A stretch of DNA of 64,000 bases, taken from assembly GCA_022836915.1 (NCBI GenBank), contig CP094668.1:1984001-2048000 (forward strand). The letters are read 5' to 3'. Positions 21,735-32,444 of the stretch are shown in pieces. This stretch comes from Paenibacillus sp. OVF10 (GTDB lineage Bacteria; Bacillota; Bacilli; Paenibacillales; Paenibacillaceae). The position numbers and the translations under genes are program-made. Position 1 is the first letter of the stretch, and each line of letters opens with the position of its first letter. The notes beneath the pieces were generated by a model. That model did no database searches. It was not told the DNA's origin and worked only from the letters and a program-made list of their open reading frames with translations.

Positions 21735-21773
21735 AGATGTTCCTCCTAATTAACAATGCTGATCGATATGCCA

Positions 21774-21808
21774 AACGTGCCGCCTGCATAAGCAGAGCGG
21801 CATGTTCA
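21774..21808 (-). terminator. Hairpin downstream of the ABC exporter operon
   Basis: Stem ACGTGCCGC / GCGGCATGT with an inner CTGC-ATAA-GCAG helix, about 30 bp after the stop at 21839. The T-tail is short on the minus strand. Confidence 0.5.
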
Positions 21809-21838
21809 ACGTTCTGTATTTACTATAACTCAGGTTCA

Positions 21839-23656
21839 TTACCCTGATATAGCTGAATTTTTACCTGCATCACGCGCATGGGTGTACAAGTCTGCATATA
21901 CACCTTTGGCTGCGATTAGTTCCTGGTGCGGTCCTTCCTCCACAATCTCACCATTCTCCATCACCAGAATTCGATCAGCATGCATCACTGTGGACAGGCG
22001 ATGAGCAATGACAATGGTGGTGCGTCCTTGGGATACCGATTCCAGCGCCTGCTGCACAAGCTGTTCCGTGTGTGAGTCCAGATTGGCGGTTGCCTCATCC
22101 AGGATGAGCACTCGGGGTTGGAACACCACAATCCGGGCAAATGAAATCAATTGCCGCTCCCCGGCGGACAGTCCGCTTCCGCGTTCGGATAGATGCGTAT
22201 CATATCCTTGTGGTAAACGTGAAATCATCGTATGTGCCCCGACAAACCGGCAGGCCTCAATCGCCTGCTCTCGCGTAATATCCTCACGAAACATCCTCAC
22301 ATTATCAATAATGGAACCGGAGAACAGGAAGGGTTCCTGTTGAATCAGACCCACGATACGATGAAGCTTAGCCTGCGGCAGATGCCGAATATCGGTACCA
22401 TCAATCTCGATACTGCCCTTGTTTACATCATAGAAGCGATTGAGCAGGGAGATCAGTGTACTTTTGCCAGCGCCTGTTGTTCCTACGATACCTACCATTT
22501 CACCCGGATAGAGGTGCAGGTTCATCTGTTGGATCAAGGGCCGGTCTGCCCGATAACCAAAAGACACATCATTAAAATCAATCTGGCCCATCACATTTTG
22601 TGGTTCAAGCGAGGAGGCCATTCCGGGTTTGGGATCAGCAACTTCAGGCCGTGTATTCAGAATGTTCCAGATGCGATCCATCGATACGGTCGTGGACTGG
22701 AATGTATTCCACTGCATCGTAATCTGGTTAATTGGTTGAAAGAATTGGCGAATATAGCTGATAAACGCATACAGTACTCCGACTTGCAGGGATTCACCAA
22801 GAACGGCGCGACCTCCAAGCCAGACCATCATGACCAGTGCCGCATTGCCAAGGATATCAAACGTCCGGTTGAATATGACATTGGAGCGGGCTTGAGCAAT
22901 GTTGGCTTTCAGATGGAGCGCATTCTGTTCCGAGAAACGTTTCTTCTGTTCTTCCTCCTGGTGAAAAGCCTGAATCAGGAACATGCCGGACAAGTTCTCC
23001 GCCGTAAATGCGATCAAACGGGAAAGCCGGGTACGGGCATTTTGATAAGCTTTCCGCAGTCGACTACGGAATAATACCGCAACCACCGCAATGACAGGCA
23101 GAACGATCAGGGAGTATGTCGCCAGCACAGGATCAAGTTGGAACATAAAGACGATAATGAGCACCAGCATCATACCATCCCGAATCAGACTGAGCAGTAC
23201 TTGAGTGAAAAAGCTACTGATGGTTTCCGTATCACTGGATACGTTTGTAACCAGACTGCCGATATGAAAACGGTCAAAGAAGGACATGGACATCTTGGAG
23301 ATATGCTTGAACAGGTCCTTTCTGATCCGGGATACAATGTTCTGTCCTACGTGCTGCAACAGATTATTCTGGATATAGGTAAAAATAAAACTGATGACAG
23401 CCAGCCCAAGAAAGATGGCTGCGAGCTGAACGAGAAAGCCCACACTGGTCTGGCCCACGGCCAGATGATCATCGATGGCGATCTTCACCAGATAGGGTTG
23501 TAACAAATCTGCCGATATGCCAAGCAGTGAACAGAAGAAGATACCGGCAAAAGCCCATTTATGCGGTTTGGCGTATGCCATCATCGCTTTAAACGAAGTT
23601 CGTTTACTCTGATCGGCCTCTGCATCTGGGTGAAGTTCAGGGTTAGCGTTAGACAT
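21839..23656 (-). CDS. ABC exporter half-transporter, second subunit (YheH/BmrD-like)
   Basis: A 605-residue fused membrane-ATPase protein: six membrane helices (about 30-330) and an NBD with Walker A GTTGAGKST, signature LSAGERQ and Walker B VLILDEATANLD with a normal catalytic Glu. The start at 23656 (MSNANPELH) is set by GGAGGG 8 nt upstream and overlaps the previous stop by 8 bp, so the two are translationally coupled. Its partner has a degenerate Walker B, so together they form the one-active-site heterodimer known from BmrCD and TM287/288, usually a drug exporter. Substrate unknown. Confidence 0.88.
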   Translation of the reverse strand: MSNANPELHPDAEADQSKRTSFKAMMAYAKPHKWAFAGIFFCSLLGISADLLQPYLVKIAIDDHLAVGQTSVGFLVQLAAIFLGLAVISFIFTYIQNNLLQHVGQNIVSRIRKDLFKHISKMSMSFFDRFHIGSLVTNVSSDTETISSFFTQVLLSLIRDGMMLVLIIVFMFQLDPVLATYSLIVLPVIAVVAVLFRSRLRKAYQNARTRLSRLIAFTAENLSGMFLIQAFHQEEEQKKRFSEQNALHLKANIAQARSNVIFNRTFDILGNAALVMMVWLGGRAVLGESLQVGVLYAFISYIRQFFQPINQITMQWNTFQSTTVSMDRIWNILNTRPEVADPKPGMASSLEPQNVMGQIDFNDVSFGYRADRPLIQQMNLHLYPGEMVGIVGTTGAGKSTLISLLNRFYDVNKGSIEIDGTDIRHLPQAKLHRIVGLIQQEPFLFSGSIIDNVRMFREDITREQAIEACRFVGAHTMISRLPQGYDTHLSERGSGLSAGERQLISFARIVVFQPRVLILDEATANLDSHTEQLVQQALESVSQGRTTIVIAHRLSTVMHADRILVMENGEIVEEGPHQELIAAKGVYADLYTHARDAGKNSAISG

Positions 23657-25390
23657 GATGTAATCCCTCCTCCTGCAAACGGTAGGTGGCCGCATATAAC
23701 CCCTTGGCAACCATCAGCTGAGCATGTGTTCCCTGTTCAGCGACTCGTCCTTCATCTAGCACGATAATATCGTCCGCATGACGGACCGCGCTGATGCGAT
23801 GAGAGATAATCAATGTGGTTTTGCCCTTGCCGATTTCGCGCAAACTACGCAGAATACCACTCTCGGTGACAGCATCAACCGCGCTCATACTGTCATCCAG
23901 AATAAGTAACTGTGCTTGTTTGATCAGTCCTCTTGCAAGGCTGGTTCGCTGACGCTGTCCACCAGACAAGGTGAGTCCACGTTCGCCAAGCAGTGTATCG
24001 AAGCGATCGGGAAAACGGACAATATTGTCATAGATCATGGCTTGCCGTGCACTATGTTCCACTGTATCCAGCGATACTTCCCGGTCGCTAAATGCGATGT
24101 TATCCCGGATGGTGGTACTAAACAGGAATCCATCCTGAGGGACATAGGCGATGCGCGACCTTAGACTTTCCAGCGACAGCTGACGAATATCGGTACCATT
24201 GATGCGAATTGTTCCTTCAGGTGGTTCATATGTACGCAGCAATAGCTTAACGAGGGTACTTTTACCTGAGCCGGTCTTGCCTACAATACCGACCGTTCGC
24301 CCGGCACGGATATTGAGTTGAATGTTTTTGAGAGCAGGAGATGAACTGCCAGGATAGGAGAAGGTTAGATTCTCCATGGTGATATCTTGTACGGTTTGGA
24401 GCGCTGTGGCTTCAGGAAGTTCACGTACATCCGCTACTTCGCTGAGCAGGTCATTCACCCGCTCCAGTGATGCGCCTGAGCGCTGAACGGTATTAATAAC
24501 ATTGCCGATCTGTTGAAGCGGTCCCATGATAATGCGCAGATATAAGGTTAAGGCGACAAAACTCCCGAGTGTAATAGAATTCTGCATGGTCATAATACCT
24601 CCAACAAGCAGAGAAACGACCAATGAGATGGCTCCCAGCAGTGGTAGCAAGGCTTGAAACAAGGAAGACAGACGAACCAGTCGAAGCTGCTTGCTCTTGA
24701 TTGCATCGACGGTAGTTCCAAAGCGTGCACGAGCACTGTCTTCGATGGCAAACGTCTTGGTTACGCGAATGCCACCCAGTTGCTCTTCCGCCGATTCCGT
24801 CATGGTAGCAAGAGCTTCCTGCACGTCGCGAGAGCGCTTGCGAATCCGCGGACCAAAAACACGACCAGAAATGGAATCGCCAGCAAAGGGACAACACTGA
24901 TTAGAATGAGCGTCAACGGAATCCCGCTAAGCAGCATCAAGACAATGCAGGACAACAGCAGGAAGGTGGCATTGGTCATGAGTGTCACACCATTGGAGAT
25001 CGCTTCACGAACGGAAGTAACGTCATTCATGACATAACTGAGCAGCTTTCCGTTCCCCTGTTTGGAGAAATAATGTTCGCTAAGTTCGGAAAACTTACTG
25101 AATATACGCTCACGCGTCATGAATTCGAAGCGTCGACCGAGCTTCATAATCATGAATTGCCCGGTACCGAACAGCAGATTATACCCGATGGCAATAGCCA
25201 AAAGGGACAGGCTGTACCTTACGACCGTCTGCATCTGAAGCGTGTTCTGCATCAACTGATCCGTGAAACTGCCGAGTATGCGGGGCAAGGATGCTTGCCC
25301 GACATTGGAGGCAATAATCAGAAGAACAGCAACCAGATAAACAGGCCAGTTCGACACAACATAACCGCGAAGTAATCCTTTCTTGGACAT
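23649..25390 (-). CDS. ABC exporter half-transporter, first subunit (YheI/BmrC-like; one frameshift)
   Basis: A 580-residue protein after adding one base to the A5 run at 24855-24859 (LVVFF then GPRIRKRSRDVQEA). Six membrane helices; NBD with Walker A GKTGSGKST, signature LSGGQRQR and Walker B LLILDDSMSAVD. The catalytic Glu after Walker B is Asp here, as in the degenerate site of heterodimeric exporters. First gene of a two-gene operon; starts MSKKGLLRGYV after an AAAGGAGAA site. Confidence 0.88.
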
Positions 25391-25750
25391 AAGCGTTGTT
25401 CTCCTTTTGTTATAGGTGAAGTCAGTTCAGCAGGTGGAGTCAAGAAAAGGGCCGACACCTGTTATTAGCGCGTCGTGCCCTCTTACTGTATGCGATCTAG
25501 TTCGTTGTTTATCCGTCATCCGATAGATTTCTCTATTCTTATTTTTGCGCTAATCCGAATGGATGTCAACGAAGCCAGTTAGCAAAAAGCAGGTGATCGG
25601 ATTAGCGGCGTCGGAAAGGAGCTCTATGCAGTGTTCCCGTGTTGTATTCACCAGATGTCGAAATTACTGAAACATTTTTCATGGGTATGCCGTCTGTAGG
25701 AATGAAGAGGTAAAAAATAGGCTTTACTAATCATATGGAGGTGCCAGGAA
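25391..25750. other. Intergenic region with 10-bp inverted repeat
   Basis: Divergent promoter space between the exporter operon and the SLH/PrcB gene. GCTAATCCGA (25549-25558) is a perfect inverted copy of TCGGATTAGC (25597-25606). A related TTATTAGCGCGTCG lies near 25465. Purpose unknown. The plus-strand gene has AGGTG / CCAGGA spacing just before its ATG. Confidence 0.4.
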
Positions 25751-26674
25751 ATGAAACATAAAAAAGGTTTGGCTGCAACACTTGCGCTCTGCGTTTCTTT
25801 GACAGCAGGAGGTGCATCGGTATTTGCTTTCACAGATGTGAAGGATGAAGGTCAGAAGTCGATTGTGGATTCATTGAAATCAAAAGGCATTGTTAGCGGA
25901 GTAACAGCGGATCTGTTCCGTCCAGATCTCGCATTGTCCGAGCCACAGGGTGTTCAACTTATTGTAAATGCATTTGGTCTGAAAAATGCATATGCTGCGT
26001 CTTCCGCTCAAGATAAAATTAGTCCAGACACATGGTATGCTGACGCTGTTCAAGCGGCTACGCAAAACGGATTGTCCATTCCGGTAGAATTGAATCCCCA
26101 AGGCAAGATGACACGTGAGCAATTTGTTATTTTGCTGCATGAAGGCATTAACACAACCGGGAATTATCCGGTTATTATGAAGTATAATCTTGTTAAGGAC
26201 GAAAATAAAATCGGTAAGGACGCCATATCTGCAGTCCAGAACTTGCTGAACATGAACATCATTGAACTGGATAAGGACGGTAACTTCCGTCCAGATCAGT
26301 CGCTTACCCGTATGGAGGCTGCAAGCATGATCTTCAATGCACTCGAATTTGTGGATAAACACGGCAATGGCGGCTCAGCAGAGCCAGCTCCAACCAATCC
26401 AGGTGAAGGCCAACAAGCGATCGTACCTGAAGTGACAACAACGAAGGTTGATGACAAAACAACCAAAGTTAAACTCACTGCTGAAATGCCACACCCTGGT
26501 TATGGATTGAAGATTGATGATGTGAAATTGGAGAAGGATGGACGCGCGATCGTGCTCTATTCCATTATTCAACCTGATCCAGACATGATGTATCCGATGG
26601 TTATCACAAATGTGACTGCAGAAACGGATATTCCAACAGGGTATACAGCAGAAGCTCAACCTTCTGGTAAGTAA
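25751..26674 (+). CDS. Exported SLH-repeat protein with PrcB-like C-terminal domain
   Basis: A 307-residue protein: signal peptide about 1-26 (cleavage after VFA), then two to three S-layer-homology-like units (FTDVKDEGQKSIVDSLKSKG with FRPDLALSEPQ; WYADAVQAATQNG; NFRPDQSLTRMEAASMIFNA), a Pro/Gly linker near 210-225 and a C-terminal domain with HPGYGLKIDDVKLE, YSIIQPDPDMMYPMV and a final Val/Thr-rich strand, resembling the PrcB_C domain first seen in a Treponema protease complex. It is probably wall-associated. Function unknown. Strong terminator follows. Confidence 0.75.
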   Translation: MKHKKGLAATLALCVSLTAGGASVFAFTDVKDEGQKSIVDSLKSKGIVSGVTADLFRPDLALSEPQGVQLIVNAFGLKNAYAASSAQDKISPDTWYADAVQAATQNGLSIPVELNPQGKMTREQFVILLHEGINTTGNYPVIMKYNLVKDENKIGKDAISAVQNLLNMNIIELDKDGNFRPDQSLTRMEAASMIFNALEFVDKHGNGGSAEPAPTNPGEGQQAIVPEVTTTKVDDKTTKVKLTAEMPHPGYGLKIDDVKLEKDGRAIVLYSIIQPDPDMMYPMVITNVTAETDIPTGYTAEAQPSGK

Positions 26675-26726
26675 ATTCACTGCAACCCCTATGAACTGAA
26701 CATGGTTAAAACGGATGTGTATCTTC

Positions 26727-26766
26727 AAAACCACTCTCCATACATGTATGGAGAGTGGTTTTTTTA
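26727..26766 (+). terminator. Terminator after SLH/PrcB gene
   Basis: A 16-bp perfect stem AAAACCACTCTCCATA / TATGGAGAGTGGTTTT with loop CATG, then TTT. Confidence 0.95.
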
Positions 26767-27425
26767 TTTGAGTTGAAACTGTACATAGGTTTATATGATC
26801 ATTTATATTACATGTAGTGTGATTAATTATGTCATTTTTTATGAATGAAATTGGATATCTGCTTAGGTTGTAAAGCCAGTTCGTGTTAGCGGAATGGCTT
26901 TTTTTAAATGGTCTTTTCCGAAATATCTACTGTTTTCAGATTCCACACCTTGTGCAAAATCTACATATATGACTTCATATTTCCAGTGTTTATAAGCGTT
27001 TATGTATCCTGAAGGCAAAGATAAAAACAACATATATACGAAAGAGGGAGGGGAAATATAGAATAAAGGCAAGCCATTACAGGTTTGTAATGTGCAAAAG
27101 ATATATGGCAGATAATATTACATTAAAGTATGATGCTTGTAGACATCAACACCGTGTCCAATGCGTATATGTGGGTTTTGACTTTAAGGTCTGTTTTCTA
27201 ACCTAAGTTTGGATCAGACATCTTTCAAGTTCATGTGATGAAACTCTCAATGACAACTACAGGAGGGAAATAGGTCAAATTCTACATGTTTTACAACCCC
27301 GAAATGACAATGACAAGCTGGCAACAAAAGTGTAAACCCCTGTTGTAACAGTATATTCCGTGATTTTAGAAGTGAAGATTGAAATGGCATATTTACGGAT
27401 TAGGCAATGAACCATAAACTCGGTA
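26767..27425 (+). other. Upstream region of the glycan operon, with an orphan terminator-like hairpin
   Basis: About 660 bp with no convincing gene. At 26871-26907 AAAGCCA pairs with TGGCTTT and is followed by a T-run, a plus-strand terminator with no gene ahead of it. The stretch between the two terminators is only 100 bp, which could encode a small RNA. The rest is A/T-rich leader; a long untranslated leader is possible. Confidence 0.4.
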
Positions 27426-27439
27426 TGTAAGCGTTACCA
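27426..27439 (+). promoter_or_regulatory. cre box (CcpA site) just upstream of the glycan operon
   Basis: TGTAAGCGTTACCA closely fits the Bacillus cre consensus TGWAANCGNTNWCA. It sits only 20 bp before the ATG, between promoter and ribosome binding site, where CcpA would act as a roadblock. Confidence 0.7.
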
Positions 27440-27458
27440 AAAAAGGAGGAAACAACTG

Positions 27459-28430
27459 ATGCAACCAGATGGGAAGTCCGCCTTATCGCAAAACTTATCG
27501 GTATACACCAATCCGAGCAGTAAGAAAAATAAATTATGGAGAAGGACGATTCGGAACTGGGAGTTGTATCTGTTTATTGCGCCAGCCTTTTTATACTTTC
27601 TGATATTCCATTATGGTCCGATGTACGGCATACAAATTGCATTTAAAAACTTTATCCCAACGCTTGGTGTCACAGGAAGCCCATGGGTCGGATTCGATCA
27701 TTTCATCCGTTTCTTCAATTCGTATTATTTCTGGGATTTACTATGGAATACCCTTAGCATCAGCTTGTATGAGCTGGCTATAGGTTTTCCACTGCCGATT
27801 ATTCTGGCGTTAGCGTTCAATGAAGTGAAGGATTCCTTCTTCAAGCGTACTGTGCAGACCGTCACGTATGCACCACATTTCATTTCGGTCGTGGTGATGT
27901 CGGGGATGATCATTACCTTTTTATCACCCTCGTCAGGCATGATTGTCAATTTGGTACAGGCCCTTGGATTTCAGTCACCTCAATTCCTGACGGACCCTGC
28001 GTGGTTCAAGACAGTGTATGTACTTTCAGGAGTCTGGCAAAGTGCAGGCTGGGGCACCATTATATACCTTGCCGCTCTATCGGGTGTGGACCCGCAACTG
28101 CATGAAGCGGCTGTGGTGGATGGTGCGAGCCGGTTTAAACGGATTTTACATATTAACATACCAGCGATTATTCCTACGATCACCATCTTGTTAATTCTCA
28201 ATATGGGCAGTATTCTGGGCGTCGGATTCGAGAAAATCCTGCTGCTTCAAAATCCGCTGAACATGGGCTCGTCTGATGTCATCTCAACATTTGTCTATCG
28301 GTCCGGTCTGGTCGATGCGCAGTACAGTTTCTCTACGGCGGTGGGATTATTCAACTCCGTAGTTAATGCGATTCTACTTATTACCGTAAATCAGATTGCA
28401 CGCCGCACCAGTGAAAACAGCCTGTGGTAA
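27459..28430 (+). CDS. Carbohydrate ABC transporter permease (LplB/YteP-like)
   Basis: A 323-residue inner-membrane protein with six helices and the BPD-type coupling loop EAAVVDGASRFKRILHINIP near residue 213. The N-terminus NWELYLFIAPAFLYFLIFHYGPMYGIQIAFKNF is typical of LplB-type permeases that import complex oligosaccharides. First gene of an operon with a second permease (15 bp gap), a lipoprotein receptor, two glycoside hydrolases, a CBM9-like protein and a transglutaminase-like protein. No ATPase is present, as usual for systems sharing an MsmX-type ATPase. AGGAGG lies 10 nt before the ATG. Confidence 0.93.
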   Translation: MQPDGKSALSQNLSVYTNPSSKKNKLWRRTIRNWELYLFIAPAFLYFLIFHYGPMYGIQIAFKNFIPTLGVTGSPWVGFDHFIRFFNSYYFWDLLWNTLSISLYELAIGFPLPIILALAFNEVKDSFFKRTVQTVTYAPHFISVVVMSGMIITFLSPSSGMIVNLVQALGFQSPQFLTDPAWFKTVYVLSGVWQSAGWGTIIYLAALSGVDPQLHEAAVVDGASRFKRILHINIPAIIPTITILLILNMGSILGVGFEKILLLQNPLNMGSSDVISTFVYRSGLVDAQYSFSTAVGLFNSVVNAILLITVNQIARRTSENSLW

Positions 28431-28445
28431 AAGGAGGGAATACAC

Positions 28446-29353
28446 ATGTCATCCGCTGTGAAAGAAAGCAGAAGTGATAAATTGTTCTTATTGTGCAATT
28501 ACATCTATCTGACGGTAGCGCTCGTCATTGTGCTGTATCCACTGTTATACATCATCAGTGCTTCAATCAGTGATCCCAAATATGTAGCCTCCGGTGAGAT
28601 GTGGCTGCTTCCAAAAGGGATTACGTTTGAAGGTTACGCCCGGGTGTTTGAGAACACCAACATCTGGATTGGGTACAAAAATACGATTATCTATACCGTT
28701 GTAGGCACCATCGTTAACCTGATTGTTACACTACCGGCAGCCTATGCGCTCAGCCGCTCGGACTTTGTGGGACGTGGATTCTTCATGGCGATGTTTATGG
28801 TAACGATGTTCTTTGGCGGAGGGCTTGTCCCAAGTTACCTGCTGGTCAAGGATCTTGGTATGGTGAACAGCATGTGGGCACTTATTCTGCCCGGGGCTGC
28901 ATCCATCTGGAATATTATCGTATGCCGGACGTTCTTCCAATCAACCATTCCCAAGGAGTTACAGGAAGCGGCGCATATTGATGGGTGTACCAACACCCGG
29001 TTGTTCATCAAGATTGTGCTCCCGCTTTCCATGCCAATCATTGCAGTGATGGCGCTCTTCTATGGAGTCGGACACTGGAACAGCTATTTTAGTGCCATGA
29101 TCTATCTGAATGATTCTTCCAAGTACCCACTGCAGCTCTTTCTGCGCCAGATTCTGGTGCTTCAGGAAATGGCGGCACAGGGGGAGGCGCTATCGATACG
29201 TCTTCAGCAACGGCGATGAATACCAAAGCGGAGATTGCTGCACTGGTCAAATATGCTGTCATTATTGTTGCCACCCTACCGGTCATTGCGGTGTATCCAT
29301 TCCTCCAGCGTTACTTTGTACAGGGTGTTATGATCGGTTCCGTTAAGGGATGA
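28446..29353 (+). CDS. Carbohydrate ABC transporter permease (LplC/YtcP-like; one frameshift)
   Basis: 302 residues after adding one G to the GGGGG run at 29180-29184 (EMAAQGGGAIDTSSATAMN). Six helices, coupling loop EAAHIDGCTNTRLFIKIVLP, and the family ending VYPFLQRYFVQGVMIGSVKG. Partner of the preceding permease. Without the correction the last two helices are lost, so an error in the read is likelier than a working truncation. Confidence 0.92.
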
Positions 29354-29394
29354 TCTTAATCCATATACCACATTAAACAAGGGGAGTTGTTGTT

Positions 29395-30989
29395 ATGAAA
29401 AAGCTTCGCAAGGCTTCATCCATTACACTCTGTCTCACCTTATTCGCAACATTGCTTGCAGCTTGTGGTTCAACCAATGAAGACGGAAGCACGACCTCCA
29501 AAGTAGAGGGGGTCAAAAAGGAAGGTTTCCCCATTGTAGACAAAACGCTAACGTTGAAGGTTATGTCCCAGGATGCGGGCGTAGCCGACTGGAGCACGAT
29601 GCCTGTGCTGCAAGAAATGGAGAAACTGTCGGGCATCAAGCTGGAATACCAGCTCTCACCGATCGATAGCTTTGAAACGAAAAAAATCTGGTTTTCGCGA
29701 GTGGGGACTTACCGGATATGTTCTATGCTGCGGACCTCAAGCCTGCCGAGCAGGTGACTTATGGCAGCCAGGGCATCCTGATCCCGTTGGAAAAATACAT
29801 TGACGAAGGTTACGCCCCAAATATCAAAAAGATACTCGATGAGAACCCGGATGTCCGCAAATCATTTACAACACCTGATGGGCATATGTATGCACTCCCA
29901 TTCATTGATAAAGCGGCCGTATGGTATAGAGGCCCAATGTGGTACAACGGGGAATTCTTGAAGGCACTTAACGTAGAAGAGCCCAAGACTACGGAAGAAT
30001 TGTATACGTATCTCAAGCGTGTAAAAGAAGAAGATCCTAATGGCAATGGCCAGCAAGATGAAATTCCGCTTACTTCTGTGAAACTGGATGATCTTCGCAT
30101 GTTTTTCTTCGGCTTCTGGGGAATGTACAACGAAGGCATCTATTCCGATAAGGACGGTAAAGTTCACTATCCTTATCAAGAAGAAGGTTACAAAGGTTAT
30201 CTTACATTCATGAACCGCTTGTGGAAGGAAGACTTGCTGGATCATGAGACCTTCTCTCAAACAGGTGATCAGAAAAAAGCAAAAGGTGAAAGCAACAAAC
30301 TTGCACTGTTTAACGATTACCATCCATACTTCACGCTTGGTGGTGAACCTAGCACGGATCATCCGCTGATGACACCCGTGAAGAGCGATGTGGCAGACTC
30401 TCCGGTATACGGCAAACATCCGGGCATGTCGGCTCGCGGTACCTTTGCTATTACAAGCAGCAACCCGTCACCCGAGGCGACAATGCGATGGATCGATTAC
30501 TTATACAGCGATGAAGGTGCGACACTGTTCAATCAAGGTCCGGAAGGTGTGCTGTGGAAATTCAAAGACAAGGAAAATCACGTTAAAGAGTGGCTCCCTG
30601 TTCCTGGCGGCGGTGATCGCGAGGAATACCGGGGTAAAATTACGCCGAACTTTGGTATTTTGACACCGGGTATTAATGATCCGGATGTAGCTAAGGGTCT
30701 ACGCACCGAATTTGATGAGTGGATTGACCAGCAGAATCAAGAGAAGTTGGTACCTATCGGAAAAGCACCATTTCCTAACGTTTATTTGACGAATGAAGAG
30801 CAAAGCGAAGCAACCGCTCTATTGTCTGATCTGGATACGTACGTTAAACAGATGGAAGCGAAGTTTGTGACCGGCCAGGAACCACTTGAGAACTGGGATA
30901 AGTACATTGCACAGATGAAGAAAATGGGCAGTGACCGTATCATCGAACTGTATCAGGGGGCATATGACCGCTGGAATTCGGGGCAATAA
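29395..30989 (+). CDS. Sugar-binding lipoprotein, LplA/YtcQ-like (one frameshift in the read)
   Basis: 531 residues after adding one A to the A7 run at 29680-29686 (FETKKNLVFASGDLPDMFYAAD). Lipoprotein signal with lipobox LLAACGS near residue 24, then an extracellular solute-binding protein family 1 fold of the long type used for complex oligosaccharides. It would catch the glycan outside the cell for the two permeases. The N-terminal Glu/Lys-rich linker is typical. Confidence 0.92.
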
Positions 30990-31095
30990 AGCCTATCGAG
31001 ATACATCCCATGCAAAAAGACAGCAGTTAGCTTCAATAATGTTAGCTGCATTAAATTTTTCGAATATAAGAATTCTCGGGGAGGTGTGGAGCGTT

Positions 31096-32381
31096 ATGCA
31101 GAAATGGTTTGAAGAAGCCAAACTGGGGATATTCATCCACTATGGCATCTATGCGGTGGACGGGATTGCGGAATCCTGGTCCTTCTATAATGGCAGGATA
31201 TCCTATGAAGAATATATGAAACAGTTGGATGGTTTTACGGCATCGGAATTTAATGCTGAGAAGTGGGCGGACTTGATTGAGAAGTCTGGTGCCCGGTATG
31301 CCGTATTGACAACGAAGCATCATGATGGCGTGGCGTTATGGGATACGCAATATAGTGATCTCAATGTTGTCAAACAGACACCAGCGAATCGTGACATTGT
31401 GAAGGAATATGCGGAAGCGATTCGGGAAAAGGGCATTCATCTGGGGATGTATTTCTCGCTCATTGACTGGTCACACCCGGATTATCCTAGCGTGTATGAA
31501 GGTGGAAAAGTACCGGAGGATCTCAGTAGTGTCAACCGGCATTCAAGTCCTGTGGACGGCGTTCAGGATCAGGCAAAGTGGCAGAAGTTCCTGCAATTCA
31601 ATAACCATCAATTGGGAGAGATTTTAACAAATTACGGAAAGGTGGATCTGCTGTGGTTTGATGGGGACTGGGAACGGAGTGCCGAGCAGTGGAATCTGCC
31701 GGAGTTCAAGCATTATCTGCAATCTTTTAACCCGGATATCATCATCAACTCCCGCCTTCAAGGTTATGGGGATTACAAAACGCCTGAGCAGGGCATTCCG
31801 ATCACAAGACCGGAGGGACCCTGGGAATTCTGCACCACGATCAACACATCATGGGGTTATGTGCCAACCGATCATAAATATAAATCCCTGAATCAGATCA
31901 TTCGAATGTTCTGCGACTGCATTTCGATGGGCGGTAATATGTTGCTGGATATCGGTCCGCGTGAAGATGGCACCATCGATCAGAGGCAGGAGGATATTCT
32001 GCTTGGACTGGGAGCTTGGATCCGAACCCATGAAGAGGCCGTCTTCGGTACGGGTGAAGGCATTATGCCTCGCTATTATCTGGGGGAAGCACCGTATCCG
32101 AGGATCGAAAGACGCTTTACCTGTTTGTGTATGACGATCCAAAAGAGAATGTGTGCATCAAGGGTCTCTGCAATCCGATCAAGAAAATTACCGTGCTGCA
32201 TTCGGGCAAAGAGCTTAATCATGAGATTCATGGGGGCGTGCCTTGGTTCAATATCCCGGGAACAACGTGGATTAAGATGACCTCGAAGGATACACATGAA
32301 CAGGTGACCGTTCTTAAGCTCGAATTTGATGAGGAGCTGGAAATGTACGGCGGCGCTGGAGCCGTTGTCACCCATAACTAA
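31096..32381 (+). CDS. GH29 alpha-L-fucosidase (one frameshift in the read)
   Basis: 428 residues after adding one G to the GGGGG run at 32082-32086 (YYLGGSTVSEDRKTLYLFVYDD). No signal peptide, so it acts on imported sugar. Family marks: WFEEAKLGIFIHYGIYAV at the N-terminus, TKHHDGVALWDT, and nucleophile Asp in DLLWFDGDWE near residue 190. The ATG at 31096 has GGGAGGTG about 10 nt upstream; upstream in-frame GTG codons are rejected. GH29 removes alpha-linked fucose. In this operon it suggests that the imported glycan is fucosylated. Confidence 0.88.
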
Positions 32382-32389
32382 CCATTACG

Positions 32390-32423
32390 GGGAGGGCATG
32401 TGCCGATAGATGCATGCCCTCCC
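32390..32423 (+). other. Intercistronic hairpin
   Basis: A perfect 11-bp stem GGGAGGGCATG / CATGCCCTCCC with a 12-nt loop between the GH29 and CBM9-like genes. No T-run, so it is more likely an mRNA stability or processing element, or a weak attenuator, than a terminator. Confidence 0.6.
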
Positions 32424-32444
32424 TTACGAATTGGAGAGAGTGAC

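Noticed and set aside
26863..27072. 69-codon minus-strand frame upstream of the glycan operon
   Set aside because: No ribosome binding site, overlaps a terminator-like hairpin and has no recognisable features.
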